Shown: positions 1-10,626 of the stretch, piece by piece
Layout of the letters: each line of letters opens with the position of its first letter
Numbering within the stretch: the stretch's first letter is position 1
Assembly: GCA_036186865.1 (NCBI GenBank)
Contig: AP025042.1
Coordinates: 19,487,869 to 19,551,868 of the forward strand
Direction: 5' to 3'
From: Eustoma russellianum
Taxonomy: Eukaryota > Streptophyta > Magnoliopsida > Gentianales > Gentianaceae
Length of the DNA: 64,000 bases
Translations under genes and position numbers: made by a program
The notes under the pieces: generated by a model
What the model was told of the DNA's origin: nothing
Databases searched by the model: none
The model's input: the letters and a program-made list of their open reading frames with translations, nothing else

Positions 1-851
1 AGGGGGGACGGTTTCTAAGGGAGAATTAGGAGGGTGAGGGTTCTCATGAGTGTTTATCAAGGTTAGGTTAGTATAACCTTGGTTACTTTATTCCAACTAT
101 GGTTACTTTGGTGCTAACCCAAGTTACTTTATCAAATCATGGTTATCTTAATCTTGGTTTAAGGGAAAAAGTAACCATGGTAGGATTTAAAAATCCTCCA
201 TGTCTAGACACTAAGGGGGCGGTTTTGGTTGGGGTCTTTATGGCCTCAACCATACTACCTCTTTCTTTAATGAGTTGTCTTACTTGTTCCTTAAATGCAT
301 GTCTTTTTTGTTTTCTATTTATTCTTTGCACAATAACTTCTTGTCTTAATGGTGTAGTACACTTTAAGTAATTATTTTAACTAATAAAATTGGCTAGAGA
401 ATTCTAGAACCCTTACATGTCTTGGCCGATTTTTGGGCCTCTTGGGCATCTTGATATTTCTTGTAATTTTAATTCATGTACTATATTGATTTCTTTATTT
501 TATCATATTCTAAGATTAGCATATGTATGTATACATACATATACACGCCATGTGTAATATTTATCTATATATATGTCCTCTTATGTATACGCATGTAGGT
601 ATTTATACATTTCGTACACATATATCATATACACGCGCATACATACATAGTGGTGTGTATGGTTCATATAACTCTATATTTCATGTACTACTTTCTTGAA
701 GTTTCCTTATTTAAATTGGCTTGGTATCACCTCAATAATAATTAAGTAAAGAGGGTTAAGTTGACTTAAGTAACATGCGCTAAAAGAAATTGTCGCTTTC
801 ATTCCGTCTCATATTCATAGTTTTCACGTACATGATCGTTGGGGTACAACA
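1..851 (-). repeat. Element A 3' LTR (partial, Tekay-like gypsy)
   Basis: The window opens inside this LTR. It repeats bases 9086-9861 (then 10331-10405) with only a few substitutions, so the insertion is fairly young. On the minus strand it starts TGTTGTACCCC at base 851, directly after a polypurine tract. It contains the AACC-TTGGTTACT box cluster (about 65-170) and a TATGTATG/TACATACA-rich stretch (about 520-650). Small open frames here (for example 99-371) are identical in both LTRs but match no known protein, so I do not call them genes. Confidence 0.93.
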
Positions 852-863
852 TCCTCCTCCCTT
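852..863 (-). other. Polypurine tract of element A
   Basis: On the minus strand AAGGGAGGAGGA lies directly against the TGTTGTACC start of the 3' LTR. This is the expected plus-strand primer position of an LTR retrotransposon and fixes the LTR boundary. Confidence 0.9.
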
Positions 864-868
864 ATCAT

Positions 869-888
869 AAGTTTCGTCCTCGAAACTT
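869..888 (-). other. Conserved hairpin next to the polypurine tract (A)
   Basis: AAGTTTCG and CGAAACTT form a perfect 8-bp stem around a 4-base loop, 5 bases from the polypurine tract. The same structure stands at the same place in C (12010-12029, 19231-19250) and, with one mismatch, in D (51411-51430). Confidence 0.75.
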
Positions 889-893
889 TGGAG

Positions 894-2075
894 CTAGTTA
901 AAAAGGTAGGGGTATCTATTCCTCATGTCTTCCTCCGTTTCCCAAGTTGCTTCTTCTTCCGAATGATGCTTCCATTGTACCTTTACCATGGATATGGATC
1001 TCTTCCTTAATGCCTTCTCTTTCCGATCAACTATCCTTAACGGTTCCTCTTCATAAGTTACATCTTTTTCAACCTTCAGCTGTTGATCTTCAAGGATGTG
1101 GCTTGGGTCATATACATATCGACAGAGTTGAGAAACATGGAATACATCGTGCAGCTGAGAAAGGGATGGTGGCAACGCCAAACGGTATGCAACCTCACCT
1201 ATTCTTTCAAGCACTTCATAAGGTCCAACAAGTCTTGGGCTTAGTTTTCCTTTGATGCCAAATCTCTTAACTCCTTTGGTCGGAGAAACTTTCAGAAAGA
1301 CTTTCTCTCCTTCTTGGAATTCTAAAGGTCTCCTTCTTTCATCTGCCCATATCTTCGTTCTATCTTGTGCTGCTCTTAGTCTTTGCTGGACTAACTTTAC
1401 CTTCTCTCGTGTTTGCTTAACAATATCGGGTCCTGCATAGATTTTATCTCCTATTTCATCCCAATATAGTGGGGACCTACATTTTCGTCCATACAATGCC
1501 TCATAAGGTGCCATTCCAATGGACTTGTGGAAGCTATTATTGTAAGAAAACTCAACGAGCTTAAGACTTTTATCCCAACTTCCTCCAAAATCAAGAATGT
1601 AAGCGCGGAGCATGTCCTCAAGGGTTTGGATTGTTCTTTTGGATTGTCCATCTGTTTGGGGATGAAATACAGAACTCATTCTTATCTCTGTGCCCATTGC
1701 TTTTTGAAAGGCGGTCCAAAATCTCGAAGTAAATCGGGGGTCACGGTCGCAAACAATACTTACGGGCACTCCATGTAGACAAACGATATGGTCAATGTAC
1801 ATATAGGCTAGCTTCTCCATAGATGCCTTAATCGTCATAGCCAAAAAGTGAGTAGACTTAGTCAAACGATCCACAATGACCCATATAGCATCATTCCCAT
1901 GCTTAGTCTTGGGTAAATCAGTCACAAAGTCCATGGTGATGTGATCCTATTTCCATTCTGGCACTTCCAAGGGTTGTAACAATCCAGCAGGTCTTTGGTG
2001 TTCGGCTTTCACTCTTTGGCAGATCAAACATCGCTTAACAAATTCTGCTATTTGTCTCTTCATACCGGGCCATCA
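894..2075 (-). pseudogene. Integrase with GPY/F module and chromodomain (element A pol, 3' part)
   Basis: Would join retroelement cDNA to chromatin; the chromodomain is thought to guide insertion. The longest open part is 346 aa (894-1934). In order: the DDE core (first Asp in MDFVTDLP, second in VCDRDPRF), the GPY/F module (LVGPYEVLERIGEVAYRL) and a C-terminal chromodomain (MVKVQWKHH to YPYLF). Such a chromodomain and the very long LTRs point to the Tekay/Del lineage. The third catalytic residue is lost: the usual QSERTIQ reads QSKRTIQ, Glu to Lys. A TAG at 1947-1949 replaces a codon just before the core, and a TGA at 2073-2075 replaces a Trp in the zinc-finger region. The protein is therefore dead as encoded. 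Confidence 0.93.
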
Positions 2076-3419
2076 AAACTTTTGCTTGAGATCTAGATAC
2101 ATCTTATTAGCTCCAGGATGTATAGATAATCGAGAGTTATGAGCTTCCATCAAGACTTCGTCCTTAATTTCTTTGTTTTCGGGGACACATAACCGTCCTT
2201 GATACCATAAACTGCCATCACTGCGAATCTCAAAGTCATCTCGCGGCTTTTCTTCCATCCTTTTCTTGACTTTTCTTATGGCTTCATCAATCCTTTGAAT
2301 TTCCTTGATCTTATCAATCAATGAAGGGACAAGAACCAATTTGGCGAGAACTTCATCGATTGAGTCAACTTCTTCTAGGCCAAATTCTTTCATGTCTCGC
2401 TGAAGAGGTGGTTGTCGTGGGTAGCTTGTTTTTCGACTTAGGGCATCAGCAACTTTGTTAGCTTTTCCCGGATGATACTGAATGGAGAGATCATAATCTT
2501 TAATCAATTCCAACCATCTACGCTGCCGCATTTTGAGCTCTTTCTAGGTAAAGAGGTATTTTAGGCTCTTGTGGTCTGTATAGATCTCGCACTTCTCGCC
2601 GTATAAATAGTGCCTCCATATCTTTAATGCGAATACCACTGCAGCAAGTTCAAGATCATGGATAGGTTAGTTTTGCTCAAATGGTTTCAACTGTCGGGAC
2701 GCATAAGCTATGACTTTGTCATTCTGCATAAGAACACATCTGAGACCATTCTTCGAAGCATCACTGTATACTACGTACTTCTCACCAGTAGTGGGCTGAG
2801 CTAGGATAGGAGCGGACGTCAACTTTGCTTTCAGCTCCGAGAAACTCTTCTCACAATCGGCACTCCACTCAAACTTGGTCTTCTTTTGGGTCAATTTGGT
2901 GAGGGGAACAGCTATCCTCAAAAATCTTTCCACAAACTTTCTGTAATATCCGGCTAGTCCGAGAAAACTTCTCACTTCAGTAACATTTGTTGGCCTGGGC
3001 CATTCTGTGATAGCTTCAATTTTCTTGGGATCTAACGAAATCCCATCTTCTGAAATCACATGGCCAAGGAATGATACACTTCGCAGCCAAAACTCGCATT
3101 TGCTAAACTTAGCGTACAACTGTCTTGCTCTTAGAATATTCAAGACTGTCCTCAAATGGGCTGCGTGAGTCTCTTTGTCGGGTGAATAAATCAAGATGTC
3201 GTCTATGAAGACCACTACGAACTTGCCCAACTGCTCTTGGAAGATTCGATTCATGAGATCCATAAAGGCGGCAGGGGCATTGGTCAAACCAAAAGGCATG
3301 ACTAAGAACTCATAGTGTCCATAGTGGGTTCTGAAAGCAGTCTTAAGGACATCTTCCGCCTTAATCTTCAACTGACAGTATCCATATCGTAAGTCAATCT
3401 TACTAAAAATTCGAGATCC
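2076..3419 (-). pseudogene. Reverse transcriptase (C-terminal part) and RNase H (element A pol)
   Basis: Copies element RNA into DNA. The frame opens right after the candidate intron at GSRIFSKIDLRYGY and runs through the polymerase motif FVVVFIDDILIYS, the connection region and the RNase H start (VYSDASKNGL). TAA at 2667-2669 and TAG at 2544-2546 interrupt RNase H. Downstream, 2076-2531 contains the RNase H end and the linker to integrase (YHPGKANKVADALSRK). Reading frame is otherwise kept across the stops, so the decay is mainly by substitution. Confidence 0.92.
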
Positions 3420-3494
3420 CTGCATTAAAATGCTTTAGATAGGGTTTTAAAAGATTTGAAATCTTAGTCAAATTAAAACTTACGAGTTACTTAC
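3420..3494 (-). other. Candidate 75-nt spliceosomal intron in RT (element A)
   Basis: On the minus strand the frame runs through DDLFDQLR, meets GTAAGT, hits stops, passes a T-rich stretch with a CTAAG-like branch site, and ends TTTTAATGCAG. Coding resumes in register at GSRIFSKIDL. Removing these bases leaves an RT domain of normal length. Element D has the same interruption at the same residue (53746-53816) with different intron sequence. Confidence 0.8.
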
Positions 3495-4336
3495 CCTGAG
3501 CTGATCGAATAAGTCATCAATCCGTGGTAATGGGTACTTGTTCTTTATGGTGATTTTGTTGAGCTCTTGGTAATCGATGCATAAGCGCATACTTCCATCT
3601 TTCTTTTTCACGAATAGCACCGGAGCACCCCAAGGTGAAACACTAGGGCGAATAAGTTTCCTTTCTAACAGTTCATGTAACTGTTCCTTTAGCTCCTTTA
3701 GTTCCGCAGGTGCCATGCGATAAGGGGCTTTTGATATGGGTTCGGCTCCTGGAACAAGGTTTATTTCGAAAGCAATCTCGCGATCAGGAGGTAGTCCAGG
3801 CAGATCATCAGGAAATACATCAGGGTATTCATTAACAACTGGGACTTGTGCAAGGGTAGGACTTTCTTGTTCATCACTTAGAACATAAACCAAGAATCCT
3901 TCATGACCTTTCTTTAATGCTTGGCTGGCGCGAGCTGCGTTAACAAAGACTTTCTTGGATGGTTTCTTTAATTTAGTTCCTCCTTGGAATGACATCTCCT
4001 CTCGAGTTGGGTTCTTAATGATAACTTGCTTGTTCCGGCAGTCAATGTGAGCATGATTCTGTGAGAGCCAATCCATTCCGAGAATCACGTCAAAATCACT
4101 CATAGATATGGGGATCAAATTGGCCTCAAACAACTGGTCATTAAACTCAAATGCACAATTTCTGAATACGTGATGGGAAACAAGCACCTGGTCGCCAGCT
4201 GCTTGTACTCTATAAGGTGAGTCTAAACGGACTGGATTATGATCGATATTCTTAGCAAACATCCTTGAGATAAATGAGTGGCTAGCGCCACTGTCGAACA
4301 ACACATTTGCGGGTATGCTACACACTAGGATAGTTC
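3495..4336 (-). pseudogene. Protease and RT N-terminus (element A pol, 5' part)
   Basis: An open frame (M at 4349) encodes an aspartic protease with the active-site motif VLFDSGASHSFIS, then a linker and the RT palm start (APYRMAPAELKELKEQL, CIDYQELNKI). It ends at the candidate intron. It follows gag after an 82-nt gap with a GTAAGA donor at 4418. The acceptor corresponding to D reads TTCAA here instead of TTCAG, so the gag-protease splice may be broken in this copy. Protease would cut the Gag-Pol polyprotein. Confidence 0.9.
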
Positions 4337-4407
4337 TTGAACCAAGCACGTTTTTCTAAGCAATATGATAGTCATGCATAAGTGAAAGGTATTGAAGACA
4401 TAAAACT

Positions 4408-5613
4408 TTAAATCTTACCAGTCACTACGTCAGCAGTCTCTTCAACATCAGCATCAGTCATGGCGTGCACCCTTGCATTTGCACGTGGCCGCGGATTCCT
4501 TTGCTGTTGTTGTGGTTGTGCTCCCTTTTCTGGGCAATCCTTAATCATATGGCCATCCTTTCCGCATCCAAAGCACTTACCTGTCTTCCACCTAGACTCT
4601 CCAATGTGCCTCTTTTGGCAATGAGGGCATACTGGTATTGCTGGCTGCTGAGCTAGGGCCTGATTCTTTGGCTGATTATTTTGATTTTGCTTGCGGCGCT
4701 GATTCTGTCTTTGAGATTGTCCCTGACGAACGGATCCTTTGAAATTCTTCTTGGCCATCTTCCTATACTTCTCATTTCCGGTTCCTTGTCTTTCTCGCTT
4801 TTGACCCACATCATCTCTTCGTATAATATCCCTCTCTATACGGTAGCATGCATCCAGAAGTGCTCCAAAATTGGCAGGATTTGCATTCACCAACCATGTC
4901 CTAATTCTTTGGTTTAGAGCTCTTTCAAACTTCAGCATCTTTGTTTCTTCATCGTTCATAGTAACAGGCTGAAACCTCCCAAGTGCGATGAACTTATTTG
5001 CATACTCAGCTACTGACATGCCCGACTCTTGCTTCAGAGATTCAAACTCATGCCTCTTTTGCAATTTGACTGACGGAGAGATATAGAACTTATGAAATTC
5101 TTGCAGAAATCTTTTCCAAGTGATCGGTCTGGGCAAGGGTTGCAGATTCGTCTTCCACCATTGATTAGCTTCACTGATCAAGAAGGGTCTGATAGCCTGA
5201 GCCTTCATCTCTTCTGGGGCTTGAATTAGCTCAAAACAATTTTCAACTTCATCTAGCCACTTCTCCGCAGTATCTGGGTCCGGCTTTCCCTCAAACGGTG
5301 GTACATTAGCCCTCTTGAGCTTCTCAAAATAGTACTGGGCATCCCTAAGTGGCTGATGTGGCTGAGGTGGAGCATTCTGATGAATTAGGCCTTGTCATAT
5401 CTGAGTAACCACTTGGCAAAAGGTCTGAAATGCATTCATATCCGGGATGACTGGAGGAACATGTGCCTGTGGAGCCGGTGGGGGATTATTCTGTGCTGGA
5501 GGATCCTGGTCCGACTGGGGTGGCAGCGGAACCTGTTCTGGTGGTGGAGGAATGGGCTCCTGAGCAGCCGGTCGTGCTCTCGGAGGTCTGCCACATGGTC
5601 TCACCATCTGCAC
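4408..5613 (-). pseudogene. Gag (element A)
   Basis: Capsid/nucleocapsid protein of a chromovirus. An N-terminal Pro-rich stretch (GRPPRARPAAQEPIPPPP) is followed by the retrotransposon-gag capsid region (EANQWWKTNLQPLPRP; PVTMNDEETKMLKFERAL) and a zinc knuckle CFGCGKDGHMIKDC, with a second Cys/His cluster (CPHCQKRHIGE) before it. A single TGA at about 5395 splits the frame into 5395-5613 and the downstream part in the same frame (M at 5208). The start ATG at 5607 is preceded by TGCAG, as in C and D. The 3' end (VVTG) runs into a GTAAGA donor-like site. Confidence 0.93.
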
Positions 5614-5895
5614 TTATAGGTTTATCGTTTATTTAGAATATCGAAATAAAGTCAATTTATTTGGCCAAGGACCCTAATTCAAAATTTTAAAATATAGAAG
5701 GAAAGGGCACGTCTTACGTCATAGACCTAACATTCATAGTTCAAGATTCTTTATTAAGTTACATCCTAAACCCGGTCTACGTGGTCCTAGTCTAAGGCCA
5801 TCACTCATCTAAGATCATGACTTAGGTCTAAGATCAAACTTAGATTGCTAAGATCATAACTTAGTCCTACGTTCTGCCCGAAATCTAGAGCCTGG

Positions 5896-5907
5896 GCTCT
5901 GATACCA
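5896..5907 (-). other. Primer-binding site, initiator tRNA-Met (element A)
   Basis: On the minus strand TGGTATCAGAGC, the complement of the plant initiator tRNA-Met 3' end, begins two bases after the end of the 5' LTR. It primes minus-strand DNA synthesis. Confidence 0.93.
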
Positions 5908-6231
5908 CCTCTAGCGCCCCGCACCCGGGCCTCGTCCGGATACGGTGCACCCACCGTACTTCACTGAGGAGAGTACAAGGCGTCATGCATAACATGAGAA
6001 CATCCATAACATAAGTCGTGGACTCCCATGCTATCATTCAACATGGTAGTAAAATTTAGGCAGAATTAAAACTTTTCGAATTAAACATGCATCACTAAAT
6101 TACTAAGTTCGTAAAAGTTATAGTCCCACAAAATAACATAACTGAAATCCGGAGAGTTCAAACATAGTCATGATACAAAACGTCTTGTCCGCACAAAAGT
6201 CCTTAGCTTAGCTCCCTTCAAATCTTCTCGC

Positions 6232-6290
6232 CTATGGATAAGGTACTCTCGTCTCGTCCTCGATCCATTCTATCTTGGCATTATCCGGCT
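6232..6290 (-). other. Conserved 59-nt micro-exon in the LTR (A)
   Basis: On the minus strand a pyrimidine tract ending CCCCAG precedes 59 nt that read, after two bases, PDNAKIEWIEDETRVPYP and TAG. The homologous segment in C, D and F keeps the frame and the stop, and most differences are in third codon positions. I could not identify the ATG that would feed this frame, so translation is inferred from the substitution pattern only. Confidence 0.6.
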
Positions 6291-6309
6291 CTGGGGAAAA
6301 ATAAAGTGT

Positions 6310-6327
6310 GAGTGATAAAAATCACCC
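6310..6327 (-). other. Hairpin before the micro-exon (A)
   Basis: GAGTGAT, AAAA loop, ATCACCC on the plus strand (7 bp with one G-T wobble), about 20 bases upstream of the CAG acceptor on the element strand. Its stem covaries with the D and F copies. Confidence 0.6.
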
Positions 6328-6690
6328 AGCAAGAATATAATAAACTACCATGAAATACGTAAAGAATCATAACATGAATGTATTACCCCAAAAACCTCAA
6401 ATAAGCATAATTCATACCTGATCTTGGATCCTGTACTTACTTGACGATCGGCTTAAGCATGTTTTAGGGAATGCTATACCATACCTGACCTTGAATCTTG
6501 AACTTACTTGGCGTTCGGCTTAAGTATGTTTTTAGGTAATGTTATGCCAATAATAACTTATAACCATTAACTGTAACATGCAACATGTCCTCATGATCGT
6601 GAATTATGCAAGATGCAATACATGATGTCATGTCATGTCAAAACATCATTTTGGTCCCATAAAGTAACATGTCGTAAAAAAACAGAGTGT

Positions 6691-6935
6691 CAGATCAATT
6701 AACCCCGGATCTGAGCGGGTCCAGAACATATCATCAGACCAATTAACCCCGGGTCTGAACGGGTCTAGAACAGATATCAGATCAATTAACCCCGGATCTG
6801 AACGGGTCCAGAACAGATATCAGATCAATTAACCCCGGATCTGAACGGGTCCAGAACAAATATCAGATCAATTAACCCCAGATCTGAACGGGTCCAGAAA
6901 ATATCATGTCATCAGACCAATTAACTCCGGGTCTG
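6691..6935 (-). repeat. Array of six hairpins (A LTR)
   Basis: Six 23-base inverted repeats lie at 6691-6713, 6735-6757, 6778-6800, 6821-6843, 6864-6886 and 6913-6935. Each has a 6-bp stem and an 11-base loop (AATTAACCCCG type). Four stems are CAGATC/GATCTG and two are CAGACC/GGTCTG, so the changed base is matched on both sides. Spacers contain GCGGGTCCAGAA or AACGGGTCCAGAA. Confidence 0.85.
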
Positions 6936-8570
6936 GAGTCAGGTTAGTCGCATGCTTGGCCGGCAAAGGAATCATGAAGCTTTCTTTAAAAACATGGGAC
7001 CGTAAAAACTTTTCATGTATAACGAAAACATAGTCGCTTGTAAAACTTGCTTGCATCCATAAAAATCAGTTTCATGATCATGCATGATACATGCCGTAAT
7101 ATAAAATGCAAGTCATGACATGAATAATCGTATAACATGTAACATGCATGGATTTGGAAGCTAAATATTTCCAGACCTTTACTTCATATCCATAGGGCGG
7201 TTAAGCTAACAATTAGGTCCATTTCCATAATTCTTTTGTCACAAATACGTTCGGTGGAATCTTAGATACATGTCGTAAAAATTTCAGATCATTTCGATAG
7301 CCATAAAAGGCTCATTTAATTAATTTCCAAAATGGGTTAGGTGCTGAAACTGAACTGACATATTCTACTAAAAATTCAATTGCGGCAAATCCGTGATTCA
7401 TTTTTCAGAAATTTCAACTTGCACAAGTCATAAACATGTGGAACTAGTATCTTGCTGAAGTTTAGCCCATTTGCATATCTCTAAGTCATATTTCTGAGTC
7501 CAGTAATCCGTTACTTAATTCCAGCTTGGTTCGAGTGACTTCAGTTGAGCAGTTTTAGTAATTAATTTATTAAAAAATAATCCAAAACTCATTTTACCAA
7601 AATTCCAGCTGACGTGTTTACTACACTCATAGGATTATTACCATGCCAAAAATCAGCTTTATTGGTCATCTACAAGGTCTCTTTTCAAGCCAACCAAAAG
7701 AGGCTACAATTCTGCTCAGTTCCCGTTTTTCAAGTCTGACTAGTCTTACCAAGTATTTTATTAAAAATTAACCATAACTTATTTTACTGCAAAATCCAAC
7801 TCTCATCTCTGCTACACTCATGGGACTAGCTCTGTGCCAAAAATCAAATTTATTTAAGGTCCACAAGGTCCTCTTTTAATTCGTTGAAACCAGTGATCAA
7901 TTCTGCCCAACTCCAGAATTCTCTTCTGGAGCAGTTTTACCGTATAATTTCTTAAAAATAATCCGTAACTGATTTTAACGAAATTCTAACTCTCACTTGT
8001 ACTACACTCATAAGGCTAACTGTGTACCAAAAATTAGCTTCATTCAAGGTTTGTGAGGTCAGTTCTTAAACCATCTAAAACGTCACTCTATTCTGTCCAC
8101 TTCCAGTGGTTTGCTATTTTGTCATCTATCCAAGTCAAATGTCCATGTTTTCACTCAATACTTTGGGCCGAAACTTGTGTGTTGCCTTAACCACATTTTA
8201 CAACACATATTCAAGCATGCATTCATATTCAAGAGTCATCTCAATCTAAACTTACCAACAATCTCATAAAGCTCCTAGCTTTCACATGTATTCTTTCCTT
8301 AGGACCCTTTGTATTACATTCACAAGTCAATCTTGTCTAGACCTACTTAGGTGAACCTTATCTCACTCTAGGTCAGCCTTATTCCATATAGCATATAGGA
8401 AAAGACCTCATCTTTAAAGGAATAAATCACATGCAAGGCATTGTTCTTAGGGAATCACTAAGATATAGTCTCAAACTTAAGACATTCAACTAAAGATCAT
8501 ATCTTATGAACTTCTAAGCATTCAAGTCACAAACTCTTTAAATAAATCATGAGAGATCATTGTATACTTG

Positions 8571-8571
8571 C
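8571..8571 (-). other. Leader donor-like site in the A LTR
   Basis: On the minus strand CTTGAAGAG is followed by GCAAGTATAC, a GC-type 5' splice site. The same junction is at 13580 and 20802 (C) and, as AAAAAG then GCAAGTACAC, at 50324 (D). Joined to the acceptor before the micro-exon it would define a 2281-nt intron containing the hairpin array. Confidence 0.45.
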
Positions 8572-9861
8572 CTCTTCAAGCTAAAGCTCTTGTCTTTGCT
8601 TGGTTATGGAGTGAGTTGAGTTGAAATCCTTCTCCTTCCTTACCTTGAGCATACGGTTTTGATGGAAATGAAAGGGAAAGATTAGTCTTTATTCAATAAA
8701 GGAAAGAGGATATGTTTGAGGGCAAGAGCATCTTACCAAAAGGAGCTTGGAATGGAGATTCAAGTACCACAATGTGTCTCCACCTAAGAAAGTTGATGGC
8801 TTTCACCTATTTACACCATGAAACCCACGGTTTTGGGCATGGGGAGAAAGAGTTTTTGTGAGCTTCATCCTTCACCAAATAAGAATTTATTTAAGGAAGC
8901 TTGGAACAAGACTTACCTAGAGGTCTTCTTAAGTCTTGAAAGTGAAGTTGAACTTCTATCCTTCAAGATGAAGGGGCCGAAATCTTGGTGAAGGAGGTGA
9001 GGGAATTTTTGCTAAGTGTTATGCTCTTGCATGATGAGAAGGTAGATGTTTCTAGAAGGGTTTAAAACATGTCAGGGACTTAGGAAGGGGGGACGGTTTC
9101 TGAGGGAGAATTAGGAGGGTGAGGGTTCTCATGAGTGTTAATCAAGGTTAGGTTAGTATAACCTTGGTTACTTTATTCCAACTATGGTTACTTTGGTGCT
9201 AACTCAAGTTACTTTATCAAATCATGGTTATCTTAATCTTGGTTTAAGGGAAAAAGTAACCATGGTAGGATTTAAAAATCCTCCATGTCTAGACACTAAG
9301 GGGGCGGTTTTGGTTGGGGTCTTTATGGCCTCAACCATACTACCTCTTTCTTTAATGAGTTGTCTTACTTGTTCCTTAAATGCATGTCTTTTTTGTTTTC
9401 TATTTATTCTTTGCACAATAACTTCTTGTCTTAATGGTGTAGTACACTTTAAGTAATTATTTTAACTAATAAAATTGGCTAGAGAATTCTAGAACCCTTA
9501 CATGTCTTGGCCGATTTTTGGGCCTCTTGGGCATCTTGATATTTCTTGTAATTTTAATTCATGTACTATATTGATTTCTTTATTTTATCATATTCTAAGA
9601 TTAGCATATGTATGTATACATACATATACACGCCATGTGTAATATTTATCTATATATATGTCCTCTTATGTATACGCATGTAGGTATTTATACATTTCGT
9701 ACACATATATCATATACACGCGCATACATACATAGTGGTGTGTATGGTTCATATAACTCTATATTTCATGTACTACTTTCTTGAAGTTTCCTTATTTAAA
9801 TTGGCTTGGTATCACCTCAATAATAATTAAGTAAAGAGGGTTAAGTTGACTTAAGTAACAC

Positions 9862-9871
9862 NNNNNNNNNN
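9862..9871. other. Assembly gap (10 N) with duplicated flanks
   Basis: Ten N residues. Bases 9872 to about 10330 repeat 9403 to 9861 almost exactly (one substitution seen, in TTGGCTTGG versus TTGACTTGG). This is best read as two overlapping contig ends joined without merging, not as a biological tandem repeat. Confidence 0.9.
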
Positions 9872-10626
9872 TTTATTCTTTGCACAATAACTTCTTGTCT
9901 TAATGGTGTAGTACACTTTAAGTAATTATTTTAACTAATAAAATTGGCTAGAGAATTCTAGAACCCTTACATGTCTTGGCCGATTTTTGGGCCTCTTGGG
10001 CATCTTGATATTTCTTGTAATTTTAATTCATGTACTATATTGATTTCTTTATTTTATCATATTCTAAGATTAGCATATGTATGTATACATACATATACAC
10101 GCCATGTGTAATATTTATCTATATATATGTCCTCTTATGTATACGCATGTAGGTATTTATACATTTCGTACACATATATCATATACACGCGCATACATAC
10201 ATAGTGGTGTGTATGGTTCATATAACTCTATATTTCATGTACTACTTTCTTGAAGTTTCCTTATTTAAATTGACTTGGTATCACCTCAATAATAATTAAG
10301 TAAAGAGGGTTAAGTTGACTTAAGTAACATGCGCTAAAAGAAATTGTCGCTTTCATTCCGTCTCATATTCATAGTTTTCACGTACATGATCGTTGGGGTA
10401 CAACAAACCTGAATCAAAGAATGCCTGAAACATCAAACCCATAACAGGTATGTTTAACTACCCATTTAAATGAGAAGTACCCATGTTGTTCAAATATAAA
10501 TGGTCATGCTAAAGATCGAATTAGAGTAATGTGATAAAGAACCTTAAGGGAGATTTATACATAGCCATTAGTACATGGACAAAGAATATAACTAGAGTAG
10601 CACAACTGAAGCATGAAGGTTGAAAT

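Larger units (their letters stand above)
5910..10405 (-). repeat. Element A 5' LTR (about 4.0 kb real length)
   Basis: Bounded by the primer site at 5910 (end written TCTAG on plus, expected TGTAG) and by TACAACA at 10405. It includes the N gap at 9862-9871 and a duplicated stretch after it. Taking that out, the LTR is about 4.03 kb, very long but in line with Tekay-type elements. It carries a micro-exon (6232-6290), a hairpin (6310-6327), a six-hairpin array (6691-6935), a leader-exon donor (8571) and the TTGGTTACT boxes (about 9145-9255). The flank 10406-10410 AACCT is the likely target duplication; its partner lies outside the window. Confidence 0.92.

Noticed and set aside
99..371. 90-aa hydrophobic frame in both A LTRs
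   Set aside because: Covers the TTGGTTACT boxes and low-complexity sequence; no counterpart frame in D or C.
520..650. TATGTATG/TACATACA stretch as a functional palindrome
   Set aside because: Simple-sequence repeat; no conservation outside the two A LTRs.
5896..5907. tRNA-Met-like strings as tRNA genes
   Set aside because: Only the 12-base primer complement is present; no cloverleaf around any of the sites.
6691..6935. CRISPR-like array (regular short repeats and spacers)
   Set aside because: Spacers are themselves repeats of one sequence, units are self-complementary, and the array lies in a plant retrotransposon LTR.
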